Assembly: GCA_005116955.1 (NCBI GenBank)
Contig: SWDI01000005.1
Coordinates: 434,962 to 498,961 of the forward strand
Direction: 5' to 3'
Source: Nitrospira sp.
Lineage (GTDB): Bacteria > Nitrospirota > Nitrospiria > Nitrospirales > Nitrospiraceae
Length of the DNA: 64,000 bases
Part shown: in pieces, positions 1 to 8,873 of the stretch
Numbering within the stretch: the first letter of the stretch is position 1
How the letters are laid out: every line of letters begins with the position of its first letter
The notes under the pieces: model-generated
Databases searched by the model: none
What the model was told of the DNA's origin: nothing
Seen by the model: only the letters and a program-made list of their open reading frames with translations
Position numbers and translations under genes: made by a program

Positions 1-158
1 TACGACATTCCCAATTTAGACAACGAACCGCTCCCGCAAATTCGGCACAAGTTTTGGCCCCAGCAGGTGGGAGCCCATTAGAAGAGAATCTTCGATACGA
101 ATTGGTTGGGTATTTCCGGGGAACACGTTGGAATTGACGGACGAGAAGCTTCGTCTGA

Positions 159-1160
159 TTAGAGTGTTCCCTCGCCTTTGAGATAGCTGCGGAAACGATC
201 CATGAGATCGGCTCCCAGAGTCCCGCCGTCAGGTTTCTTTGTCGACGGGTCGGCAAAGTGTCCACGGATTTCCTGAAGACGTTTCTCCGCCTGATCATTC
301 CCCTGCAAACGCTTGGTTTTCTGGAGAGCGGTTTCAAAGGCATCGAACGTCAATTCATGATAGCCGAACGAGCGGATGCGCTTGACGGCTTTCATCATTG
401 CCTGATTCCGAAATGTCGTCAAATGGTCTGAGTCAACCTCTTTCAACCCCAACTTGCGTGCACGCCGTTCGGCTGCTTTGCGGATACCGCTACGGACAAA
501 ATCAGGAGACGTTTGAAGCCGCTTCCAGGCTTCATCCGTCCATGCCATTCGTTCCTGCGGTGCTTCCCAGAGTTCATGCAGAATCTGTTCATCGATGCGG
601 GTGAGGCCTCGTTCTCTGGCCAGATCCTCACTATCTCGTTTCAGCATATCCGTCACAAAGTCCATTGCGATGGGCGGCGAGTGCTTTAACTTGTCTTGCA
701 GTAGCGCCACCGCTTCCTCGGTCCATTCCATCGGGGGGCCGCTCTCCTCGCGGAGGTCACCAAGCGCTTCCACTTTTTCAAACAACTCGACATTCACTTC
801 GAGATGCCCTCGCTCCTTCGCAATTTCCTCCGCAATCTGCTTGATCATCGCGCGCATGAACTCGGGTACCATACCCAACCGCTCCTTCGCGGCGGCAGTC
901 CACGGCAGGCGGCCATTAGCCATCTCATCGACAGCGGAGGCCATGCCGGCCTCACCGCCCATGCGTCCCATCATCTGTCCTTTAAACTGCTCAAGAATCT
1001 CCTCGGTGATTTCCTCGTACCCCAATTCTCGCGCTTTTGTTTCAGCCAAGCGACGGACCATGCCACGCAGAAATATTGGGGCGCGCTCCATGCGTTTGAG
1101 AGCACCGTCAGTCCAGCGGACGTCCGTGGTATTTGCCTGCGAAGAATCTGATACCGACAT
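159..1160 (-). CDS. PCP-reductase-domain repeat protein (four copies)
   Basis: The protein of 333 aa contains about four copies of a ~45-residue helical module with the pattern W-[TS]-x-[ED]-A-x(3)-L, then P-x-F-[VML]-R, then A-R-x-x-G, at roughly residues 14-60, 85-130, 145-195 and 210-260. This is the C-terminal domain otherwise found in light-independent protochlorophyllide reductase subunit B (PCP_red family), where it helps bind the substrate. No chlorophyll genes are nearby, so the role here is unknown. The ATG at 1160 is preferred over an upstream TTG at 1175 because AAAGGGGAG lies just before it. A relative with two modules sits at 15112-15855. The last ~70 residues do not match the module clearly. 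Confidence 0.75.
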   Translation of the reverse strand: MSVSDSSQANTTDVRWTDGALKRMERAPIFLRGMVRRLAETKARELGYEEITEEILEQFKGQMMGRMGGEAGMASAVDEMANGRLPWTAAAKERLGMVPEFMRAMIKQIAEEIAKERGHLEVNVELFEKVEALGDLREESGPPMEWTEEAVALLQDKLKHSPPIAMDFVTDMLKRDSEDLARERGLTRIDEQILHELWEAPQERMAWTDEAWKRLQTSPDFVRSGIRKAAERRARKLGLKEVDSDHLTTFRNQAMMKAVKRIRSFGYHELTFDAFETALQKTKRLQGNDQAEKRLQEIRGHFADPSTKKPDGGTLGADLMDRFRSYLKGEGTL

Positions 1161-1186
1161 GGACTCCCCTTTCAACCAGACAATCG

Positions 1187-1468
1187 CTACTGTTGGTTGA
1201 GCAATTCCTTCAGCTCTTTGCCGGCCTTGAAAAATGGGACTCGCTTGGCCGGTACCGCAACCGTCTCTCCGGTCTTTGGATTGCGCCCTTCTTTCATTCG
1301 ACGAGCCCGCAGACGAAAGCTGCCAAAGCCACGGATCTCAGTTTTATCGCCATTTTTCAGCGAATCCCTGACACAATCGAAAATGGTGTTGATCACTACT
1401 TCGGCCTGTCGCTTCGTCAGCGTGGTGACTTGCTCAGAAACTTTTTCAATGATCTGCGCCTTAGTCAT
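1187..1468 (-). CDS. HU/IHF-family DNA-binding protein
   Basis: A 93-aa histone-like protein of the bacterial DNABII family. The N-terminal helical dimerisation part begins MTKAQIIEKV, and the DNA-binding arm carries the hallmark GFGSF and GRNPKTGE motifs with the minor-groove proline. It bends and compacts DNA as a dimer. The ATG at 1468 has GGGAGGG at good spacing; the GTG four bases upstream does not. The position next to sppA and rpsA matches the place of ihfB in many bacteria, so it may be IHF-beta-like, but HU and IHF cannot be separated by eye. A second paralogue lies at 30987-31259. Confidence 0.9.
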   Translation of the reverse strand: MTKAQIIEKVSEQVTTLTKRQAEVVINTIFDCVRDSLKNGDKTEIRGFGSFRLRARRMKEGRNPKTGETVAVPAKRVPFFKAGKELKELLNQQ

Positions 1469-1516
1469 ATCCACCCTCCCTTCGCCGCGATAACCGCCAC
1501 ACCTTCATGGCCACAG

Positions 1517-2419
1517 CTAGAATGCCATAAGATACTTCAAATTCACACCCGGCTGAACATCCAACTTGGGGAACAGCATGCTGAGTTTCGAGTCCAGAAC
1601 TTCGCGAAGAGAAAAACGGCGGCGAGGCTCGATGACCTTCGGTTCCCCTTCGATTCCGACGACCTCCGCAGCCAGTTGAATGGCATCTTCCAAGTCGCCG
1701 AGTTCGTCGACCAGCTTTGCTTCCTTAGCCTGACGTCCGGTAAAGATTCGCCCGTCGGCCAACGCTTGAGCAGCCCGGAGTTCGAGTGAACGGCCTTCCG
1801 CTACCGCCTCGATAAACTGCTTATGGACATCATCCATCACGCCCTGCAACAAGCCTCTTTCATCCGCACTCATCTTCCGAAGTGGAGAACCGACATCCTT
1901 ATACTTTCCACTCTTAATGACGACCCCCTCCACGCCGATCTTCTGGAGTAACCCTTCCACATTGGCCGTTTCCATGATGACGCCGATACTACCGGTCAGA
2001 GTCCCAGGATTAGCTACAATCCGATCCGTTGCGGCAGCAATGTAATATCCTCCCGATGCGGCGACACTTCCCATTGACGCGATCACCGCCTTGTTGTGCT
2101 TACTTCTGACCCGCTTGACGGCATTATAAATCTCTTGTGATGGCACAACGCCGCCTCCAGGACTATCAATTCTAATGACGATGGCCTTGATGGAAGGATT
2201 TTCGCTGAATCGCTTCAGCTCCCCAATGGTCGTCTGAGAGTCCAAAATGACTCCCTCAACTCGAATCAGAGCGATGCGGTCCTCAGTGGATAAATCGAGG
2301 TCGGGGAACAAGAGATTGATCAGAATCAGCACCCCCAGCCCTACTGCGAAAAGCCAAAAGGCTTTCCGCAGTAGATGGCGTTTGGGAGGCTGTTCCGCTG
2401 GTGTCACGTCATCCGCCAT
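1517..2419 (-). CDS. sppA: Signal peptide peptidase SppA (S49 serine protease)
   Basis: A 300-aa short-form SppA. One transmembrane helix at about residues 20-38 anchors it in the inner membrane with the protease domain outside the cytoplasm. Motifs seen include the oxyanion segment RIDSPGGGV, the nucleophile region SMGSVAASGGYY (catalytic Ser) and the helix NPGTLTGSIGV; a Lys downstream (IKSGKYKDVGS) is the likely general base of the Ser-Lys dyad. The family degrades cleaved signal peptides. At ~300 aa it is the half-length form that assembles as an octamer, not the E. coli double-domain form. It lies downstream of rpsA on the same strand. Confidence 0.93.
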   Translation of the reverse strand: MADDVTPAEQPPKRHLLRKAFWLFAVGLGVLILINLLFPDLDLSTEDRIALIRVEGVILDSQTTIGELKRFSENPSIKAIVIRIDSPGGGVVPSQEIYNAVKRVRSKHNKAVIASMGSVAASGGYYIAAATDRIVANPGTLTGSIGVIMETANVEGLLQKIGVEGVVIKSGKYKDVGSPLRKMSADERGLLQGVMDDVHKQFIEAVAEGRSLELRAAQALADGRIFTGRQAKEAKLVDELGDLEDAIQLAAEVVGIEGEPKVIEPRRRFSLREVLDSKLSMLFPKLDVQPGVNLKYLMAF

Positions 2420-2455
2420 TGACCATATCCCACATCGTTCCCAAAACCGATCGAC

Positions 2456-4171
2456 TTAGTTTTGATCGTCTGGTTGCGACCGTTTCCGGCTCTGTTTGGC
2501 CGCCCGCCCCAGACTCTGGTCCAACACACCTTGCGTCGAGTGATAGTCGTCAACCTGCTTACGCTCCCAGTCCTGTTGATGGTCCCGAAGGCTGAGTGCG
2601 ATCTTGCGTTCCTCTCGATCGACCTTAATTATCTTCGCCGTCACGTCATCCTGCAACTTAAACTTTTCTTCGAGCTTCGCAGAGGGTTCAAGACCAGATT
2701 CGCTGACATGGATTAAGCCTTCCACCCCGGCGTCCAGCTCAATGAAGATTCCAAAATCAGCGACTTTCGACACCTTGCCGGTCACTGAATCCCCGATATG
2801 ATAGCGCGCTGGAATCGCCTCATCCCATGGATCACGCGCCAACTGCTTATAGCCCAACGAGAGTCGTTCTTTTTCTTTGTCGATACGTAACACGACCGCT
2901 TCCACTTTTTGTCCTTTTTTGAACAACTCAGAGGGATGCTTGATGTGCTTCGTCCACGACATGTCGGAAATATGAATGAGCCCGTCAATTCCCTCTTCAA
3001 GTCCAATGAAGGCACCGAAATCAGTCAGGCTCTTTACCTTTCCTTCGATACGAGTCCCGACCGGATATTTGCCTTCGATCATGTCCCAGGGATTGGGCGC
3101 CGTTTGTTTCATGCCTAATGAGATCTTGCGGCTCGCGGGGTCGACATTGAGCACCGCGGCTTCCACTTGATCACCAACCGCTACGACTCTCGATGGATGC
3201 CGGACTTCGTGCGTCCACGACATCTCAGAAACGTGCACCAAGCCCTCGACACCCGGCTCGAGCTCTACGAACGCTCCGTAATCGGTCAGACTGACCACAC
3301 GACCGCGGACTCTGGTTCCAATCGGGTACTTACCGGCAACATTGGTCCAGGGATCAGCACTCTTCTGCTTGAGCCCGAGAGAAATACGACCGGTTTCGCG
3401 ATCGTACTTCAGGACGGTGACTTCGGCCTTATCTCCCACCGTAAACAGTTCCGATGGGTGTCCAACTCGCCCCCACGACATGTCGGTGATGTGCAGCAAC
3501 CCGTCAATCCCGCCGAGATCAATAAACGATCCGTAATCGGTAATGTTTTTGACGGTCCCCTGGATGAGTTGCCCTTCCTTAAGCGTAGCCAGCGTTGTCT
3601 GCCGCTTCTTATCCCTGGTTTCTTCCAACAACACACGCCTTGACACGACCACATTCCCTCGCCGGTGGTTGATCTTGATGATCTTCAGGGGGAAGGTCTT
3701 TCCAACGAGCCCATCCAGATCACGAACCGGATGAAGATCGATTTGCGAGCCGGGCAAGAACGCTTTGACACCAATATCGACCATCATGCCGCCCTTGATA
3801 CGTGAGACAATCTTCCCTTCTATACTCTTCTCTTCCTTGTAGAGGGTCTCAAGTTCCTCCCAAATTTTCATCTTGTCGGCTTTTTCCTTGGAAAGGACAA
3901 GATTGCCGTCTGCGTCTTCACATTCTTCGATATAGACTTGGACCCGGTCACTGATCTTAAGATTCTGAAGCTCCTCGGAAGAGAACTGATCAGTCGGAAT
4001 CATACCCTCTGATTTGTACCCGATATCGATGACAACCTTGTCCTTGGTCAGGGCCACGACCCGACCCTCGGTAATCGTGCCTTCTTCAAGGTTCCGAAAA
4101 GTTTCTTCGTATAACGCGGCCAATGCATCGCGGTCTAACTGAGCGTCACTGCTGTTGGATACCGTACTCAT
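2456..4171 (-). CDS. rpsA: 30S ribosomal protein S1
   Basis: A 571-aa protein with six S1 RNA-binding (OB-fold) domains. The later repeats are very regular, each with the core pattern G-x-V-x(3)-[TD]-[DY]-[FY]-G-[AS]-F-[IV] followed by DGL[LI]HISDMSW. S1 binds mRNA leaders and delivers them to the 30S subunit. The ATG at 4171 follows GAGGTAGGA. Gene order cmk - plsC-like - rpsA is common in several phyla. The basic, polar C-terminal tail (RKRSQPDDQN) is outside the last S1 domain. Nothing is missing or broken. Confidence 0.97.
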   Translation of the reverse strand: MSTVSNSSDAQLDRDALAALYEETFRNLEEGTITEGRVVALTKDKVVIDIGYKSEGMIPTDQFSSEELQNLKISDRVQVYIEECEDADGNLVLSKEKADKMKIWEELETLYKEEKSIEGKIVSRIKGGMMVDIGVKAFLPGSQIDLHPVRDLDGLVGKTFPLKIIKINHRRGNVVVSRRVLLEETRDKKRQTTLATLKEGQLIQGTVKNITDYGSFIDLGGIDGLLHITDMSWGRVGHPSELFTVGDKAEVTVLKYDRETGRISLGLKQKSADPWTNVAGKYPIGTRVRGRVVSLTDYGAFVELEPGVEGLVHVSEMSWTHEVRHPSRVVAVGDQVEAAVLNVDPASRKISLGMKQTAPNPWDMIEGKYPVGTRIEGKVKSLTDFGAFIGLEEGIDGLIHISDMSWTKHIKHPSELFKKGQKVEAVVLRIDKEKERLSLGYKQLARDPWDEAIPARYHIGDSVTGKVSKVADFGIFIELDAGVEGLIHVSESGLEPSAKLEEKFKLQDDVTAKIIKVDREERKIALSLRDHQQDWERKQVDDYHSTQGVLDQSLGRAAKQSRKRSQPDDQN

Positions 4172-4227
4172 ATGAACGTCCTACCTCTTCCGACTATTGT
4201 CGGGTGCTGATGGTGAAGTCACCGGGC

Positions 4228-4920
4228 TCACTCAGCGTTGTGAGCGTCGGTGGTTGGCCTGTTGGGTGTGTCGGGAGCCAGATCGTCCTTCCCCTTTGGG
4301 GCAAGAACTTGACCTAAAGCTGCAATGTGCTCGATCACCGTACGGCTGACCTGTTGATAGAACTGTTTCGCTTCTGCCCTCTCTTTTTGTTTTCCCAGTT
4401 CGAACTGAATCGGTTCCCCGAATCGTACTGTAACCTGACGCAACCGAGGCCAGCGAGCCCTGATGGGCAGCACGTCAAAGGTTCCTTTCAAGTAGGCTGG
4501 AACGACTGGGCACCCAGTCTGGGACACAATCACTCCGATACCTGCTTTCGGAGGCCGGAGGTGGCCATCATGGCTGCGACCGCCTTCCGGGAAAATGACC
4601 ACCACATGCCCTGCTCGAATCAGGTTGATCGCTTTCCCAAACGCCTCTCGGTCGAGACGTCCCAGCCTCACCGGTATCCAGCCCAACGCCTGCAACAGAC
4701 CGTTCAACACCGGGACCGGAAACAAGTCGTTTCGTCCCAAGTACCAGGCCCTCCGACGCATCCCACAGCCCAGTAGTGGAATATCGAGGTAGCTGGCATG
4801 GTTTGCCGCGATCAGCATCCCTCCGGTCTGAGGAACCTGACCTTCGACACGATACCGAAAGCACATCCAGCTGACGGCGCGCGCCAACACCCACAGAAAT
4901 CCGTAGATAACCCCACTCAC
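4228..4920 (-). CDS. 1-acyl-sn-glycerol-3-phosphate acyltransferase (PlsC family)
   Basis: A 230-aa membrane-associated acyltransferase. It has the catalytic NHxxxxD motif as NHASYLD (about residues 40-46), the substrate-binding FPEGGRS motif (about residue 110) and a hydrophobic N-terminus. The family adds the second acyl chain to lysophosphatidate during phospholipid synthesis; the exact acyl acceptor is inferred. The GTG start at 4920 overlaps the TGA stop of cmk in a GTGA junction, so the two are probably translationally coupled. plsC-type genes between cmk and rpsA are common. Confidence 0.88.
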   Translation of the reverse strand: MSGVIYGFLWVLARAVSWMCFRYRVEGQVPQTGGMLIAANHASYLDIPLLGCGMRRRAWYLGRNDLFPVPVLNGLLQALGWIPVRLGRLDREAFGKAINLIRAGHVVVIFPEGGRSHDGHLRPPKAGIGVIVSQTGCPVVPAYLKGTFDVLPIRARWPRLRQVTVRFGEPIQFELGKQKERAEAKQFYQQVSRTVIEHIAALGQVLAPKGKDDLAPDTPNRPTTDAHNAE

Positions 4921-5576
4921 GACCCGGTCGACATAGCCGCGATCATCTGCTCCACTACTTGATCAGGGCTCAGGGTAGACGTATCGATGAATCGTGCGTC
5001 ATCTGCTGGAACCAATGGATCGATCGAACGGGTCCGATCGCGCTGGTCTCGGTCCGACAGATCTTGAGACGTGGCTTCAACCGTCTCCCCACGGCCCACG
5101 GCAACCAATTCACGGTGTCGTCGCGCGACTCGTACCGTCGCATCTGCCTCTAAGAAAAACTTGAACGGTGCAGAGGGAAACACCTTTGTGCCGATGTCCC
5201 GCCCCTCCGCAACCACCGACCCACGCTGGCCGATCTGACGCTGGATCGGTAACAGCCATTCGCGGACGGCAGGGATAGCAGACACAATAGAAGCTGCCGT
5301 CGTGACGTCGGGCGTACGAAGGTCTCCTGTCACGTCCAGACCATCGACTAAGACCTGCACCAGGCCATGTTGAAACTGCATGTGAATCGAGGTGGCCGGA
5401 AGAAGTGTCGTCACCTGCGCCTGATCAGTCGGACGGATCCTCGACTGCAAGGTTTTCCATGCGAGTGCTCGGTACAGTGCCCCTGTATCAAGATAGAGGT
5501 AGCCAAGACGAGCCGCCAATAATTTGGCTACTGTACTCTTGCCCACCCCTGCTGGTCCATCAATCGCGATAATCAC
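4917..5576 (-). CDS. cmk: Cytidylate kinase
   Basis: A 219-aa (d)CMP kinase with P-loop DGPAGVGKST at residues 5-14, the CMP-binding segment YLDTGALYRA, and the lid/NMP region with VAEGRDIGT and the DxRD-type stretch SDRDQRDRTRS. It phosphorylates CMP and dCMP for nucleic acid and phospholipid precursors. The start is GTG at 5576, preceded by GAGGGGAC. It lies between aroA and plsC-like on the minus strand, and its stop codon overlaps the plsC-like start. Confidence 0.95.
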   Translation of the reverse strand: MIIAIDGPAGVGKSTVAKLLAARLGYLYLDTGALYRALAWKTLQSRIRPTDQAQVTTLLPATSIHMQFQHGLVQVLVDGLDVTGDLRTPDVTTAASIVSAIPAVREWLLPIQRQIGQRGSVVAEGRDIGTKVFPSAPFKFFLEADATVRVARRHRELVAVGRGETVEATSQDLSDRDQRDRTRSIDPLVPADDARFIDTSTLSPDQVVEQMIAAMSTGS

Positions 5577-5620
5577 TCAGTCCCCTCACTGCTCGAACCG
5601 TATCATCTGTCCCACCACTC

Positions 5621-6943
5621 TCACCCAAGTTGGGTCAACAGATCGGTGAGTGTCTTTTCAAAATTTGGAAATGACGTATCCACGCAGCTCGTATCAGCAA
5701 TCGTCATACTCTGCTCCGCCGTCAGCCCACCGATGGCGAGAGACATGGCCACCCGATGGTCTCCATGGCTTTGGGCCTTGTCCGCCGCGTTCAGCCTGCC
5801 GTTCTCTCCTCCTTGGCCTAATCCACGGATGATCATCCCGTCAGGCCGTTCTTCGATGAGCGCTCCCATGGCCTTCAACTCACGGCTCATGGTCGCGATC
5901 CGATCGCTTTCTTTGACCCGCAGTTCCTCTGCTCCGGAAATCACCGTGTCCCCCTCCGCCACAGCAGCAGCTACGCATAGCACGGGAAACTCATCGATCG
6001 TGTGTGGGATGAGGTCATGGCCGATCGTCACACCTTTCAGAACGGATGACTTCACGCGGAGATCCGCGACCGGTTCGCCCGCCGCTTCTCGAAGACCCAG
6101 AACCTGAATATCGGCTCCCATCTTTATCATGACATCAATGAGGCCGGTTCTGGTTGGATTCATGCCGACATTGTAGATAGTGATATCGGATCCTCTTACA
6201 ATCGTCGCGCCGACGATGAAAAATGCGGCTGCCGAGAAATCACCGGGAATGGCCACATGAACGCCTCGCCATCCGACCGATGGTCGCCCATGCAAGACCA
6301 GCACACCGTCTTCTTTGGCAAGAGGGATTCCAAAGAACTGAAACATCCGCTCAGTATGGTCTCGCGAGAGACGTGGTTCCCGATACCGAGTCGTCCCTTG
6401 AGCGAAGAGGCCTGCGAGCAGGATCGACGACTTAATCTGTGCGCTAGCCACGGGGGAGGTGTACTCAATGGCGTGGAGGCCTGCCCCCGTAATCGCCAAG
6501 GGCGCCAGCTCTCCTCCTTTACGGCCTCCAATAGCCGCCCCCATCTCACGCAGCGGCTTGACGACTCGACCCATAGGACGCCGTCTGATCGATTCATCGC
6601 CCGTAAGGATCGAGAAAAAATCTTGTCCAGCCAGGAGGCCCGTGAGCAGACGGATGCCGGTCCCAGAATTGCCGCAATCGATCGGGCCGGTTGGTTCAGA
6701 GAGCCCCCAAAACCCCTTCCCGCAGACAGTTAATTCGGTTGGAGTCTGGGTAATAGGAATCCCCAGTCCCTGAAAGGCCCGCATCGTGTTCAGACAATCC
6801 TCTCCCTGGCAGTAACCCGTAATCGTGCTCGTCCCTTCTGCCAGTGCGGTGAGGATGATCGCTCGATGGGTGAGAGACTTGTCGCCGGGAACGGTGGTCG
6901 TTCCTCGGAGTGGCCGGCCAGGGGTGATCGTCAATGATGTCAT
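5621..6943 (-). CDS. aroA: 3-phosphoshikimate 1-carboxyvinyltransferase (EPSP synthase)
   Basis: A 440-aa enzyme of the shikimate pathway that joins shikimate-3-phosphate to PEP. N-terminal signature PGDKSLTHRA at about residues 18-27, the GNSGTGIRLL motif near 91, and the C-terminal ELRVKESDRI and GDHRVAMSLA motifs are all present. The GNSGT(G)xR form, not GNAGTxxR, places it in the class II-like, Bacillus-type group by motif. Its ATG overlaps the tyrA stop (ATGA), and cmk follows downstream. Full length. Confidence 0.96.
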   Translation of the reverse strand: MTSLTITPGRPLRGTTTVPGDKSLTHRAIILTALAEGTSTITGYCQGEDCLNTMRAFQGLGIPITQTPTELTVCGKGFWGLSEPTGPIDCGNSGTGIRLLTGLLAGQDFFSILTGDESIRRRPMGRVVKPLREMGAAIGGRKGGELAPLAITGAGLHAIEYTSPVASAQIKSSILLAGLFAQGTTRYREPRLSRDHTERMFQFFGIPLAKEDGVLVLHGRPSVGWRGVHVAIPGDFSAAAFFIVGATIVRGSDITIYNVGMNPTRTGLIDVMIKMGADIQVLGLREAAGEPVADLRVKSSVLKGVTIGHDLIPHTIDEFPVLCVAAAVAEGDTVISGAEELRVKESDRIATMSRELKAMGALIEERPDGMIIRGLGQGGENGRLNAADKAQSHGDHRVAMSLAIGGLTAEQSMTIADTSCVDTSFPNFEKTLTDLLTQLG

Positions 6944-7833
6944 GCGTGGCTCAGAGAGGAACTCGTCAACTTGTCACGCTCGCCCTTGGCTCGCTCAAGC
7001 AACTTCTCGATCCCGGCAGCATCCCCAGCTTTAATCAGTTGCTTCACTTCTTCCAGCGCCCGTACATATCTGTCGATATAGGACACCACATTATCTCGAT
7101 TCCACAAGAAAATGTCTCGCCACATTTCCGGAGAACTCGCAGCGATCCTGGTCGTATCCCGTAATCCTCCTCCGGAGTGGCCGGCAAGATCCAATGATGG
7201 GACCTGCTGATCGCGAAGCTCGGCCAGGGCGTTCATCAGGGCAAAGGCGGCCACGTGGGGCAGATGACTGACGGCTCCCAGGATTTGGTCGTGCAGATGC
7301 GGATCCATCGTTAAGACAATCGAACCGGCTTCTTCCCACAGTTGCCTCACCCGATCAAGTGCCACCGAATCTGTTCGCGTTGTCGGCGTCAGAATACAGC
7401 GTGCCCCCTTGAACAATTGATCGGACCCGGCCGCGACTCCCGTCTTTTCTTTTCCCGCGATGGGATGGGCTCCCACAAAATGCACGCCTGCCGGCATCGC
7501 CGTTTCTGATCGTTCGACCAAGGTGCCTTTTACACTACCCACATCACTGACGATCGCACCAGGAGCAAGACAATGCGCCCATTCATGAAGATGTCGCTCA
7601 TAGGTATCAACCGGCGTCGAAAGGACCACCAAATCCGCTCCACGCACACCCTCTTGAGGATCGGCCACGTATCGATCGATCGCACCCAAAGCAACCGCCG
7701 TCTTGAGATTCTCGACACGACGCCCAATGCCGACGACGTGATCAGCCAACGCCTTCCGCCGGAGGATCATCCCGAGTGATCCACCGATCAGCCCCACACC
7801 GATGATGGCAACCTGCTTGAAATGAACGGCCAT
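6940..7833 (-). CDS. tyrA: Prephenate dehydrogenase
   Basis: A 297-aa NAD(P)-dependent dehydrogenase that converts prephenate to 4-hydroxyphenylpyruvate for tyrosine. The N-terminal Rossmann motif reads VAIIGVGLIGGSLG, followed by DVGSVKG and the catalytic-region VGAHPIAGKEKTG; the C-terminal helical dimerisation domain includes HSGGGLRDTTRIA. The ATG at 7833 is chosen; the longer TTG frame to 7869 would overlap aroF and add residues with no family match. The 3' end overlaps aroA by four bases. It is a single-domain TyrA with no chorismate mutase fused. Confidence 0.93.
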   Translation of the reverse strand: MAVHFKQVAIIGVGLIGGSLGMILRRKALADHVVGIGRRVENLKTAVALGAIDRYVADPQEGVRGADLVVLSTPVDTYERHLHEWAHCLAPGAIVSDVGSVKGTLVERSETAMPAGVHFVGAHPIAGKEKTGVAAGSDQLFKGARCILTPTTRTDSVALDRVRQLWEEAGSIVLTMDPHLHDQILGAVSHLPHVAAFALMNALAELRDQQVPSLDLAGHSGGGLRDTTRIAASSPEMWRDIFLWNRDNVVSYIDRYVRALEEVKQLIKAGDAAGIEKLLERAKGERDKLTSSSLSHA

Positions 7834-7840
7834 ACTGGCT

Positions 7841-8854
7841 TTACAGCTCTCTGCCCACAGCTTTGGCAATATTCCTGAGATCGGCCATCAGAGCCTTGAA
7901 CTTCGAGGGCTTGATGGACTCTTCACCGTCACAGAGCGCACACTCTGGGTTTGAGTGAACTTCGATGAGCAAACCATCGGCACCGGCGGCGACCGCCGCT
8001 TTTGACATCGGAGCCACAAGATCCCACTTGCCTGTGGCGTGACTGGGATCAACAATGACGGGGAGATGCGAGAGCTCTTTCAATGTTGGAATAGCCGCGA
8101 GGTCCAGTGTATTGCGATATTGCGTTTCGAATGTGCGGATGCCCCGCTCGCACAGCATCACGTTCTGGTTACCGCGGGACATGATGTACTCGGCCGACAG
8201 AAGAAACTCCTTGATTGTCGCCGACAGGCCCCGTTTTAAGAGTACCGGCTTGTCGTATGCGCCGACCTCCTTGAGGAGCTCGAAGTTCTGCATGTTTCGC
8301 GCGCCGATCTGGATGATGTCCGCCTTCTCAAGAAAGAGCTCAATATCCCTGGTGTCAAGAATCTCACTGACGACCGGTAACCCCGTTTGCTTTCTTGCTT
8401 CGACCAGGTAGTCCAACCCCTCACGACCCAACCCTTGAAAGGAATAGGGTGACGTTCTGGGCTTATAGGCTCCACCACGAAGAATCGCGGCCCCAGAAGC
8501 CTTCACTTCATGCGCGATCCCCACCGTGAGCTCCAGTCGCTCGACTGCGCAGGGTCCCGCCATGATGACAAGTTTTTTGGCGCCGATTTTGACACCACCG
8601 ACATCGATGATCGTCGCTTCCTTCTTAAACTCACGGCTGACCAGTTTCCAAGGTGCCAAGATCGGCAGAACACTTTCTACCCCAGGGAGAGCCGTCAAGG
8701 GCTGATTGTGCAGGATTCGGTCATCACCAATGACACCGATAATGGTGCGTTCCTGGCCCGTGGAGATTTGCGATTTCAAGCCCAGATCCCGCAATCGGTC
8801 GATGATGTGGTCAACTTCACTTTCGGAAGCTTCTGGTTTCAACACGATGATCAT
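7841..8854 (-). CDS. aroF: 3-deoxy-7-phosphoheptulonate synthase (DAHP synthase, type I-beta)
   Basis: A 337-aa first enzyme of the shikimate pathway (PEP + erythrose-4-phosphate). Residues 1-70 form a ferredoxin-like regulatory domain, typical of Thermotoga-type enzymes and used for Tyr/Phe feedback. The catalytic TIM barrel follows, with MAGPCAVE, the KPRTSPYSFQGLG loop, IGARNMQN, LLKRG and VDPSHATG. The metal-binding Cys lies in the MAGPCAVE segment and His in the DPSHATG segment. It sits in the aromatic cluster between hisC-like and tyrA. Confidence 0.95.
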   Translation of the reverse strand: MIIVLKPEASESEVDHIIDRLRDLGLKSQISTGQERTIIGVIGDDRILHNQPLTALPGVESVLPILAPWKLVSREFKKEATIIDVGGVKIGAKKLVIMAGPCAVERLELTVGIAHEVKASGAAILRGGAYKPRTSPYSFQGLGREGLDYLVEARKQTGLPVVSEILDTRDIELFLEKADIIQIGARNMQNFELLKEVGAYDKPVLLKRGLSATIKEFLLSAEYIMSRGNQNVMLCERGIRTFETQYRNTLDLAAIPTLKELSHLPVIVDPSHATGKWDLVAPMSKAAVAAGADGLLIEVHSNPECALCDGEESIKPSKFKALMADLRNIAKAVGREL

Positions 8855-8873
8855 AATTCCCTCACCCTATTTC

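Noticed and set aside
1-158. Left edge of the window
   Set aside because: No frame, hairpin or repeat that I can support.
595-1200. Long open frame of 201 aa on the plus strand
   Set aside because: It lies fully antisense to the PCP-repeat gene, has Arg/Ser-rich shadow composition and no ribosome binding site.
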